Below are positions 48,286 to 58,900 of a stretch of 64,000 nt of DNA, piece by piece. Source of the stretch: Diploscapter coronatus (lineage: Eukaryota; Nematoda; Chromadorea; Rhabditida; Rhabditidae); contig OZ038422.1 of NCBI GenBank assembly GCA_964036155.1, positions 2,503,201 to 2,567,200 on the forward strand, in the 5' to 3' direction. The notes under the pieces were generated by a model. That model searched no databases and had not been told where the DNA came from. It worked only from the letters and a program-made list of their open reading frames with translations. Numbering within the stretch: the first letter of the stretch is position 1; each line of letters begins with the position of its first letter. Made by a program: the position numbers and the translations under genes.

Positions 48286-49817
48286 TCATAGGGCTCTGGC
48301 TCGTAGCAGCAAAGGCTTCAGCTCGCCCCGATCCTCGATCGCTCGAGTTTCCGCGTGTCCGCCGATGAATTCGCCGTCTATGAACAATTGTGGAACGGTA
48401 CTTCGTCCAGTAATCGTTTTCAGCATTTCCTTAATTTTAACCGTATTTATGATTACCTAGAAAGTAGTTAATAGGGAAAGCATTAAATGATAAGAATTTT
48501 TGACAGCAAGACTTGATTTATCTAAATTTGTTCGCCATCTATGCATAGATTCAGCTTCGAGGTTTGTTCTTTCAACTCATTTATTCAAAAAGTCTGTGAT
48601 TTGCTAACTTTTCTAGTGTTTTCAAAGTTTCTTAAGTTATTCTTGTTTCATAGGAGTTCCTTAAAATTTTCCGCGTTGCTTGAAGTTTATAAATTTCCCA
48701 AGTTTAATAAATATTTAGAAAGCGATAATAGTCAAAATCGTTGTGTGTGAGGGGAAACGGTGATTTTCAAACGGAACAACCCTTTTCCCATACTTTTTCG
48801 CATGTAACGAGTCAAACCATCCTTCTAGATTGTCTAATCTAAAGTTTCCGTGTTTTGTCACATGATTTACTATAGCTATTCGCGAAAGTAGAATAGTCAA
48901 GGAAACACATCATGAGAAAAGAAACAAATCTTCATGGTCCTGCAGAATTTTATGAATGTTTCAAAAGAAAACAAGTTTATGTGAAAGTTAAACATCTCAA
49001 ATATCATCATTTAAAAGATTTTATGGGAATGTTTCAAAAGAAGACAAGTTTTCGTTAAAATTACCTTTTTTCTAATTTTTATCTTTTGCGATCGAAAAAA
49101 TAGGAAAAACTAATCAAACCTGCATAGTTTTCATGTCGGGTTCTTGGTTAACTTCAATTATCTTCAGGTCGTTTATGTCGTAATTCGCTAGAATCCTCTT
49201 TAATCGTTTACTGTATGGGCAGTAGGTCTTCGAAAATACAGTTACCTTAAATTGACATAGATTAAGAAAATACAAATTGATATCCTAAAATATCGGCTCC
49301 CTATACTCTCCATTATTCTCAAGATGAACCTTATCTGTGCCCTCTGCGTCTATAACCTGTGAGCGCGACGCATTAAGACTAAAGAGAAATAAAGAGGGAC
49401 AGAGAGCAAAAACGAACAGACACATAGCTAATTGTAAGGTTCGTGTAGGTACTCCTTGCCCCTTCCTTTGCAAGGGTTCATCCCAGAGACAATAGAGAAT
49501 ATATAGTTTTCATCGCCTTTTCTGAGAAATAATATGGAAAAAAGATTGATGAAAACTATAAAAAAGGACTAAAAATTGTTAATTTTTGGCAAAGTGAGTT
49601 TTCAAAGTTTTCTAAATCTAACCAACCTTATGGCCATTAATCTCATGCATAATTTCATCCATAATGATTTGCTTCTGAAGATCTTTATCGGTATATCTTT
49701 CAGGTTCATTTTCGTAGGCGGCCTGAGTTGGAAAGCGAATCTTTTGGTAAAATTAATAAACCTTACCAAAGTGATACTGCACAAGAGCAAAATTGCCGAG
49801 GACAATCGAATGATCAT
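48286..49817 (-). CDS. Glutaredoxin with N-terminal signal peptide
   Basis: 138 residues. Exons in transcript order: 49817-49767, 49722-49627, 49245-49120, 48429-48286. The active site is CPYS in VFSKTYCPYSKRL. Glutathione-binding landmarks are TVPQLFIDGEFIGG. This is a dithiol glutaredoxin reducing disulfides or glutathionylated proteins. Residues 1-17 (MIIRLSSAILLLCSITL) form a signal peptide, so it probably works in the ER/secretory path or outside the cell, not in the cytosol as most family members do. The last exon was started at 48429 (AAG acceptor) because that gives family spacing. The acceptor CTAG at 48460 would add ten in-frame residues. The ATG lies 6 nt after a CAG. Confidence 0.9.
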
Positions 49818-49823
49818 GGTTCT

Positions 49824-49830
49824 CTGAAGT
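49824..49830 (-). other. Likely trans-splice acceptor of the glutaredoxin gene
   Basis: On the minus strand AACTTCAG ends 6 nt before the ATG at 49817. Confidence 0.5.
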
Positions 49831-52230
49831 TCAATAAGTAACAAATAAATGACAAGATAGAATTCAAAATAAAGCGAATCTGGGAGCGCGACAAAATTAA
49901 ATGTCAATCGATAAAATAGTGGGCAAACATAAAAGAAAAAATGCGATTAAAAATTTAGAAAACGTTCTCCAATAAATTTTCTCAAAAGTGATTCGAGTTA
50001 ATCAATGGAAAGTGCATTTTGTCGAAAATTGCAAAAATAGCTCGAGGGCATAGCGGAAATGCAAACAAAATCTGCGACTTTTTTGATAAAGCGACGAAAA
50101 TAATCGGCTCAAAACGCATAATCAAATACTTGTATCTAAAATTAGCATAAGTGGAATTGTTTTTAAAAATATACAAGTGACCTAAAATCATGATATCCTA
50201 GTCTCTAAAAATGTTTTTATTAGCAAAAACGGCTTCAAAGTCGTTAAAATTGAAGATTAATCTTATGAAAAGCTATCAAGATCATCAAAATAGGAAAGTA
50301 GCCATGAAAATTAGTGCTTTGTTAACTTGTTATCATCAGACTCGAGGAATTTTCAAGTCCATAAATAGTCTGGAACACTCTTGGAAAACGGGGGCGGAGT
50401 TTGCGAACAAAACTAATAGTGATTGATAATTCGGCGACTAGCCTGGAATTCGAGTGTTCAGAATCATACGGGAAACAGCACTCGTTTTGCTGTAATCTAC
50501 TTATCATTTTCAGTACTATTTCCATGAAAAACGGACAAGTTTCAATCTTCTCTAAAAATTTCATACTATTTTCATGGCAGATACATCACTTTTTTCATTT
50601 TTCTCTCAAATTCTCAAACTATTTCCCTGAAAAAACAAGGAACAGTTCTTTTTCTCTAAAATTCTCAAATCATATTTCCAAAACAATGCCTTCCAAGCCA
50701 TGAGAAGAGGTACACTAATCATATTAATTTTGGTACGCCCCACTCTTGTGTGTATTTCTTATGACAAAAAACCATAGTTCTAGTATTTTGACAAACTGAT
50801 AGGGGAATCACGATGGTAGTTCCAAAATTGGATTTTCAAATCATGTGATGAAGGATGGAAATAGAATTCCGGCTAATATATCGATGATTATTTGGTAGAC
50901 AAAGTGGTACCTGACGGCCTTGATAATCATATGGTGACCTGGTATTTATCAGTTCTGATAAATTTCACTGATCTAATCACAAATTTATCAGATAACTAAT
51001 CGTTTCATCAAGCTTTGCGTGAAATCGCAAATTCGTATCATTTCTGATAACGTGTCAAATACCGCGCAAGTTCTGGTTGGAATCCAAGAAATTGAGATTG
51101 AATGATGGATGATGAAAAATCTCTATTCATTATGTCACCAAACACAACTTCCAGAGGCGATTTAAAAATACGATGTTGAAAACTCAATCATTTTAGTAGA
51201 AATCTTAAAAATTCGAACGAGCATGCGTTAATATCAGTTATCATCATCACATATTAGTAAAACCCATCACATCACATATCACATATTAGTAAATAAAACC
51301 CATATTAGTAAAACCCATGAGTGTGTTTGTCTGTCTGTTGTGTCTCCAATGCTATTGCTTGAAGTAGAATGAATAAAAATGATTATATGTGGTATGGTTG
51401 GATGCCGAATTTTCCTGCTGTGTGCAACGTAAAAAGAAAACCCGATTGATTTTGGTCCAGAAAATGGGTACTTTTACCTCAAAAATAATTTTCTTACTTA
51501 ACGAAGGTGTGAAAAAGAGAAGGGAGGAAAGGAGAAAAAGTGTGTGGATGGATAGAGTGGTGGCTCGTCTACATATCGTGGAGGGTGTTCATAACTGATT
51601 GAATATGATAATACAATCATAGTTCAAAGTTCCTTTTCGTAAAACTATCCACTGAAACTTTAGTGATAAACTCCATCTTTTTGGTGAGAAAATGACAAAA
51701 ACTGGTGGAGAAGGATAATTAAGCAAGGGAATCTGAATCTGAAGTTTATTTTCACTCTTGGACTACATAATTGTGGGTATTTACATATGGATAGAGCACG
51801 CCTATTATTTTTAGAATTTGATTGGCAAATGACTAAGACTAATAAAGTATGGTAAAGTAAGATAACCAAGTACGGAGCATCTGAATCTGATATCTTTCCT
51901 TTTTGGTAAAATTGCTGAGTGTCTGAGCTTAGATCTCGATACCTGATTGTGAGCAAGGAAACCCACAGATGGTTCGAAAAGTAATCGTGACTCGTGTGCA
52001 ACGTAGTTTTTATCGCGATTTGATTTTTTAGTTAGCACAAATGCTAATTTTCGACTAGTTTTTGCAATTTTTAGATCCTCAACAGACTTGGAGCTCTTAA
52101 TTCGATCCGACTTCCAAGTCCGCCAAAAATGAGAAAAAATGAACAAGTTTTGGCGCAACGAGTGAGTGAATGCATTGGTGCAACTATTATTTTGTGTGCA
52201 TCAAGCGTTTTCTTTGAATTATTTCTTCAT

Positions 52231-52251
52231 TATATATATATATATATATAT
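52231..52251. repeat. (TA)n microsatellite
   Basis: About ten TA units some 330 bp upstream of the BLCAP start. Confidence 0.95.
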
Positions 52252-52413
52252 TTTTAGATGAACTATATTATTTTTCATTTATTTTTTTCCTCTTCTACCT
52301 AATAAATCTTGAAATCTACACCCTAAATTAAGAAAAAATTGCAGCAGTCCAAAATTACATTTATCCTCCGCCATTCTTTCAGAATTAAAAAAAAAAGATT
52401 TTTATTTTTTCAG

Positions 52414-52473
52414 GGATTACTGCCTGCAGTGGTTGATAAGCTGTTCTTTAATTCCCAAGTCCCTGAATCCTAG
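52414..52473 (+). pseudogene. Decayed or alternative copy of BLCAP exon 1
   Basis: Follows a strong acceptor (long T run then CAG at 52411-52413). It translates as DYCLQWLISCSLIPKSLNP, aligning with the true first exon MYCLQWMIPVLLIPK. The ATG is replaced by GAT, and the frame stops about 12 codons after the similarity ends. It lies 160 bp upstream of the functional exon in the same orientation. Confidence 0.6.
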
Positions 52474-52563
52474 TTTTAAAATAAAAACTATCCGTTCGCC
52501 CAAATAGAAATCTCGTCAAATTATTATTTTGATTTTTTTGTTAAAACCCTTTTCAAAGATGAT

Positions 52564-52572
52564 TTTTTCCAG
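52564..52572 (+). other. Likely trans-splice acceptor of BLCAP
   Basis: TTTTTTCCAG ends 3 nt before the ATG at 52576. Confidence 0.55.
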
Positions 52573-52575
52573 ACC

Positions 52576-53334
52576 ATGTATTGTCTTCAGTGGATGATAC
52601 CTGTTCTCCTCATTCCCAAGCACTGGCTGCACCCGATTTTCCTCATCGAGCAGGCCCTCTTCATGTGGATCTACACCATCAGCTTTTTCCTCGTGAAGAA
52701 GTCGGCAATTAAAATTTTTTTCTTCTTATTTTTAAATACAAAATTAGCAAATATCAACATTGTGTTTCAACGAATTTCATATCTGATAATAATTTGAGTT
52801 ATGCTAGGTTTCAAGATCGCTCTCAAATAAAAGTGAAAATTCCAAAATTCAATTCCATTAACATCCGACAACTGATAGAGAAGTAATTTTTCCAGTTTAT
52901 TGTTCTTTTAATTCAGGCCGTGCTACATCTGTTCGGCGATTTTCATCATCGCCTTGGGACTGATATGCTATTCCGACACGGATGCATGCATCTTCTGGCC
53001 GACCTGTACGGCGAGAAATGATGGACAGGTTCAGTTTTTCATTTTTTTTTAGAAATAAGTCTTATATGGCTATTTGGGGACACCAATTCATCGGGCCATG
53101 CGAAATAGACTGAGAAATGATAGAGAAAACGATTCTTTTCCCACGCTATTTCGCATGGCTTGAAGGCTTAAGGTTTTCAAGTTACCGTCTTACTTTTTCA
53201 TTGTCGATTTTTACTAAAGCATATTAAGGAGTTACTAAGTTACTGATAATTGCACATAATATCATCGTAAGATAGAGAATTTTCAGGTGTGCAGCTACAT
53301 CTACAAGAACGAGTACGAGAACAAGGGACGATAG
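52576..53334 (+). CDS. blcap: BLCAP (BC10) homologue
   Basis: 94 residues from exons 52576-52700, 52917-53028, 53287-53334 (human BLCAP has 87). The N-terminus MYCLQWMIPVLLIPK is the BLCAP signature. Two hydrophobic segments follow (residues about 22-41 and 45-62), with the conserved KKPCYIC turn between them and LICYS after the second. The C-terminal tail differs from vertebrates and adds Cys residues (DACIFWPTC, VCSY). In mammals the protein reduces cell growth and its mRNA is edited by ADAR near the N-terminus. Its molecular function is not established. The first donor is a slightly unusual GTCGGC. Confidence 0.9.
53094..53159. mobile_element. Short inverted repeat with the shared 13-mer, in BLCAP intron 2
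   Basis: 66-bp hairpin with ends GCCATGCGAAATAG and its exact complement. It contains CCCACGCTATTTC at 53140-53152. Confidence 0.7.
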
Positions 53335-55983
53335 AACGATCAAACGCACACAAAGTAGGATTGTTTTACTATCTTTAAATACATCTTATTATTTATATGA
53401 AAGGTTAGCCCTTTTTTATACAGTTTTGCATAGTTCTGGTTGGAAGAAAATGAATCAAATTTGGATTTATAAACAACGAAATTCTCTAGAAGACATAAAA
53501 ATATGATTGTTTTGTAATTTCAAGCAATCCTACTCGCCCATTGATTCTCCGGTACAAGTTTTATTTATCCATTATTCTGAAACGTAAGTTTTTTCAGGTT
53601 TCAACCGAAAGCAGACTCAAACTTCCCCATCCCACTTATAGTTCGCCTTCTCTCAACCATGAGTCAATCAGTATGTCTTCGAATGCTCAAGTTAACGACA
53701 TAACCGACGGGTCTTATATTTCGAATGATATGAATTTCCAGGTCTTTAATTTTATTAAAAAGATGGAATATCTTCTAATCTTTTACCTCTAATAGAAGTC
53801 CCTTTTTATGGTGATCTAAATATCTTAGACCCGGAGCTTTTATTAGAAGAGCTACTGTATCTTTCGTAAGTGCCCTTATCAGAACTTCCTTTTAAAATGA
53901 AATTTTTCCTACCGATCTTCTAATAGGAGTCCCTCTTTATTAATTATTTTAAATATTTGACTCGAGGCTGCTGTATTTTAAGTGCTCTTATATTTCATTT
54001 ATCATCGACCATTGAATGGGTTTTGCAACGCAATTATCTGTGATCGTCGCCAAATCTTCTTCAGACTTGGGACTTTTCCGCGGCAACTGTGCGCGATGGC
54101 CAAATTAAAACAAAATCCCAAACCTGCAGATCTTTGAGACTTTATATTTTCGGAATAAAACTTACCGTAGCCCAATTTAGAAGATCTTTCTATCTTCTTT
54201 AGCATTTTCCTAATCCTCTAACGCTCAATTCTAACTCCTAGTCTCGTTTAAAATTTCATTAGACAACTAAATTTATGCCAATTATTCTCAACTATGAAAT
54301 TTATTGGACTATTATCTTTTTTCTAATCGACATTAGTGGCTCTTTTTTGCATGCATTTATGATTGTTCCACTCATTCATTTTTATGAATAAAATTCTCAT
54401 GGAAGAAAACTCAACGATTTAAACTTTCAACAAGAAGAAAATGTTGAAAAATCGATCATCTTCTTTATCTAAAAATTTAAGCAGGGCTGTAAATGTATTG
54501 ATCATAATTACTTGGGAATAACGTGTAGGATTCGAGGTCTAGAAGGAATACGATTCTTGTGCTTCAGTCGAGTTGTCTATACGAAATGAAATAATAGATG
54601 ATATTTTGAAGAGATGAATTCGAATCGGACATATAGATGACAAGAGATATGTAGAAACCAATCTTGATAAGTAATATTTCAAAATTAAAAAAAATAGGAT
54701 GTGAACGAATCTAGGCTTACTAACTAGATTCTCAATGAAATTGATAAGAAAGAATAGATTATAAAAAAAAACATTGATTTTGGTACATTTTATTAGAAAA
54801 TTTTTTTTTATCAATATCTTTATTTTCGTCGATTTTCAAAACACCGCTCCCTCACCACAAAAATACAAATACCGAAACGAAAGAAATAACATACACGAGA
54901 AAATTTTCGACATTTTTATTTCAAAAATCTTCCGTTTGAAATCAAAATGTCTTTAGAAAACATTTCATCATTTTACAATAAGAAAATCGATAATGTTACT
55001 GCGTTTATGTGTAATTTGTAAAATGACGTTGGATAAAATTAAAATTACAAATCGATAAATCGCGCGCGTATTTTCATTGATTGACTCGTTCGTTACGGAC
55101 ACATTTGAGTTCGAAAAAGAAAGAGACATTTCTTTTGATTATCTGAAAGATGAAAGGGGTAAAATGACAATGTTCTAAAATTTTGATCGAAAACTGAAGT
55201 TTTGCTCATTTTCAACAAAAAATTGAAAACTCCAACTTTTCAACCAAATAAAACCCAATCTACCGCAAAAAGTTGAACAATTTATGCATGAAAGATGGCC
55301 CGAATAAATAGGAAAATAGCCAAAAATCTTGTATAATTATGAAAAATTGAGCAGGAAATTTCTTAGTCGGTACAAAATAAGAGAAATCAAGTGTAACTTA
55401 AATGAATTCAAATGAAAAGTTTAGTATATCATTCGCATTTTAAGGCAAGTAAGCTTGGTAAATCTGGATAATTTACAGAAATCTGGATTTTAATTTTAAA
55501 GAGAAAGATACATTTTAATCTCATCCTCACAAAAGTCAAAGTAAAGTGACTAATCAATGACCATATTTGAAAGTGTCTTTGATAAAAACTGATACTATTT
55601 CTTAGCAAGTTTGAGTTTAGACATATTTTCAAAAGCTACATGGGATATTAATCTAATTTTTAGAAATTTCAAAGAATATAATAAATATCTGAAAATTTAG
55701 AGTACTCATAATCAATACAATCGCACTAAAATCTAGGTTCAGAATTTCGAAAAAAAAAAAAAACGAATAAACTTTCAGAAAGAAGAAGAAAAATCTTGAA
55801 GTTATCAAATGTCATAAATTCAATAAAAAACATGTTAGGAAATAGCTAATTCGTAAATATCGCAACTTGAAGAGATAGCAAGCAGAAGTATGAGGGCGAT
55901 TCCCTGTCATCTCCTCACCATGTCCACTATTTCGTCAGATTGCAAGGCTATACGAGATTTGCGAATACCCGAAAATGGGTCTC
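53335..55983. other. Convergent intergenic region (BLCAP / Neuralized)
   Basis: 2.65 kb that should contain both 3' UTRs. It includes a two-unit direct repeat (53788-53991). No gene is evident; the minus frame at 54002-54205 has no recognisable features. Confidence 0.55.
53788..53991. repeat. Two-unit diverged direct repeat
   Basis: Units at about 53788-53880 and 53917-53991 share CTAATAGAAGTCCC-like starts, then an AAATAT core, a CCGGAGC/CGAGGC motif and a TAAGTGCYCTTAT end. The start resembles the inverted ends of the element at 61581-61696. Confidence 0.65.
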
Positions 55984-58900
55984 CTAGGACTTGAACGTCC
56001 TGATGATGTCCTTGATGGGCTGTCTACAAATGGGGCAGTTCGAGTTTCGCGAGTTCATGGTCGTTTGCGCGCACGCGAAACACATGCACATGTGACCGCA
56101 CGTGTAGATGACCGTCTCGATGCGAGACGACATACACACCTGGAAATAATCATTTTAAAATTTTATCGATTTTTCGAAATTTCCGAATTTTTAAAGTGCA
56201 ATTGATTTCACAAAAATTATTAGTATTGCAAATCGTAAGTAATATTTTGAGTTGACAAGTTTAAAATGTTCACATTTATGATTTTTATAGGTTTTAGACA
56301 TGTTCTAATATAATAGAATCCACGATGATATGTGTCTCGATCGAAAAGCATGCTAAATCGAATCACAAATATCGAATTCAGATTTGAAAGATAAGTTTCA
56401 CAAAATCATAGATCGAAAATTAAGTTATTTTTCAAGTTATGTTCCGCAAAATTTCCGATAAAAATATGGGATTTTCAAAATATAAACATCAGTAGTTCTA
56501 AGACATGTTTCGTAAAACCTCAAATGGAAATGTCGAATTTGCAAATAATTGCTTTCAATATTCCTCTTTGCAAATATTCAAATCGAACAAAAACATCAAC
56601 TCACAATGCACTCGTTTCCGTCGTCCTCCTCGTTTCCGCTTCCTGCCGAACTCGCGCCCGCAGACAGGACGTTGTCCGAGTGACTGTGCTGCGGGAGAGT
56701 GGGCCGGGAGATCTGAAATTCGAATTTCATCGTTCCCCTCGGAAACTTGAAAATCTGATCTCTTCTCGTTTCTATCAAATAGTCTTGACTCGAAAAATGG
56801 TAATAGTCTATTTTCCGAAAAGACGAAAATTGAATTGAACATTGCTCTATTCGTTTGGATAAAAATATGCTTTTGAACATTTCGTTATTTAGAATTTTCC
56901 GAAAAAATAGACTAGAGTAATAAAACTAAAAATTTTCATACCGTAGCGCTTTCGAAGGAGGGTGGACTCGGTGCGGGTCTGGTCGGGGGTGGAGGTGGAG
57001 CGAGGAACGCGGGCGACGACGATACCGCCGGTACCTGAGGTGAATAGATCGTTACAGTTACTGGCGTCTAAAAGTGCACTTTTTAGGCCCCGTTTTCAAG
57101 CGAACTGGCTCGAAAGGGGGCGGAGTCGGTGACCTATTATACTGCAATTATGCGGGATACTTTTATACTATTAGTCTGAACGATACTTTCTCTACTATAT
57201 TCAGCAGTGCCATTACAAGAAAGGTTGTAAAAGCTCGTTCAGCCTAATACTTATTAGATCTGTGCTACATAGACCACGCCCCGATTCGTGCCAACTGTAA
57301 AAAATGAAAACCAAGGTGAATTTGTGGGGTTATATAGTAAATAAATACATAGCAAGTTAGTGCATATTTTAGATGATTCTTTAAATGTACCGGTCTCGGC
57401 GCGATCGGAGGCGGCTGAATCGTGGTTCTGGGCGGAACGGCGGGAGGCACGTCAAGGAATGAATCGCTGAAATTAGAGTTTATGTTGATTTTACAGGAGT
57501 TTAGATCAATAATAGTTGAACATCTTTAGTTTTCAAAATACTAACTTCGTGGATCAAGCTATAAGTCTGTAAATATAAAAGATATGGATCCAAAGTATTT
57601 CAAATTACAAGTTCGTAGATATCAAAATAGATCGCGGGACTAAACTTCATACCTAAGCAAATCATCGACAGTCCTCCTTGGAGTGGTCTGAGGTGGCGGC
57701 CTGAGTCGAGAGGATTCCGTGTTTTCAGTTGAATAAGCCGAACTGCTCGTGCCGATCGGACTGCTCGAGTGCGTGTCGCGCACTGAAAATGCTACTTTCT
57801 AATGAAAAATTATGGATTTTAATCTTTTCCTAGTACAATTACTTATTTTCTATTTTAATTGATCTTGGATTAATGATGTGTATAAGATATAAGTATGAGG
57901 TAAAAGTTTCAAATTAGGTTTCAATCTTTACCAAGTCAATTTGATTAATTAGTCTCTTGGATACTCGCCCGAATAAGACGAAGTTTGGACATTTCAAAGT
58001 AAGTTTCAATGCTTGTGAAATCAATCTAATAATGTTCGCATTATTCAGACGCAGTCATCTAGAAAATAAAACGTTTCGATATAATATTTCAAAATAAGTT
58101 GCAAATTTTTCAATCAATCTAGTTATTCTAGAAGTTGCTTCGACAGGCTTGTCGCTGCGAAATATCAATTTAAAAAAATAACAAATTCCGAAATACGTTT
58201 CAACTTTCCTAGTAATAAACTCCACGCTTTTTCATAACGTTAAGAGATCAATATAAGCATATAATTTTAAAAAGTCAAAGATAAAATTGAAAAGAAATAA
58301 AATACGTTTCAATTTTTCCTAAATCAGCTCCATATCAAAACTACTCGTCTTTCCATATTGTTGCAATGAATATAGCATATAGTCTGAAAAGAGTACTCAC
58401 AATTAACCCTGAGATTGGCGCCGAGTGCGGCCGCAGCTGAACTGGACAGTGCGGGTCTGGGCTGCGACCGGCTCATCGGGATCGAGGGCGTCGGATTTGG
58501 GTTCGAGCCGGAACTCGATGCGGTCGACGTCGGTTTGAACGACGGGGCGACACCTCCTAAAATAAAATTTAGTTGTTCTTTTCCAATTATGGAGTAAATT
58601 TTTACACTAGGTTCAAATTTAAGTATGTGAGTTGTTGTCTTTTAAAAGTGAACACTTTCTTCCTACAACTGAGAAAAAGGGAAATAAAATGCAAAAAATC
58701 AAGTACTCAAAGTCAGATGCGAATGAATACCCGAATTAAAGAGGTTGACTTTAATAAGATAGAGCGAAATTATCGATGAATATGATACCTTGCGGTGGCA
58801 AAGCAACCCGTTCTCGGACCGAATGAATCGCGGGAGGCCGACCCACTCCAGAATGAGCAGCCGATGAGGATTGAGATGAATGGGAGGGTGCAGGAGAACG

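Larger units (their letters stand above)
49818..52413. other. Divergent intergenic region (glutaredoxin / BLCAP)
   Basis: 2.6 kb, AT-rich. Open frames such as 50322-50564, 51389-51598 and 51660-52158 show no protein character. A TA microsatellite lies at 52231-52251. A short direct repetition (CATATTAGTAAAACCCAT) occurs near 51250-51320. Confidence 0.55.

Noticed and set aside
54002..54205. 67-codon minus frame downstream of BLCAP
   Set aside because: Basic, featureless translation without supporting splice sites.
57085..57125. Relation of TAGGCCCCG...GGGGGCGGAG to the foldback ends
   Set aside because: Only short GC-rich strings are shared, with no extended alignment.
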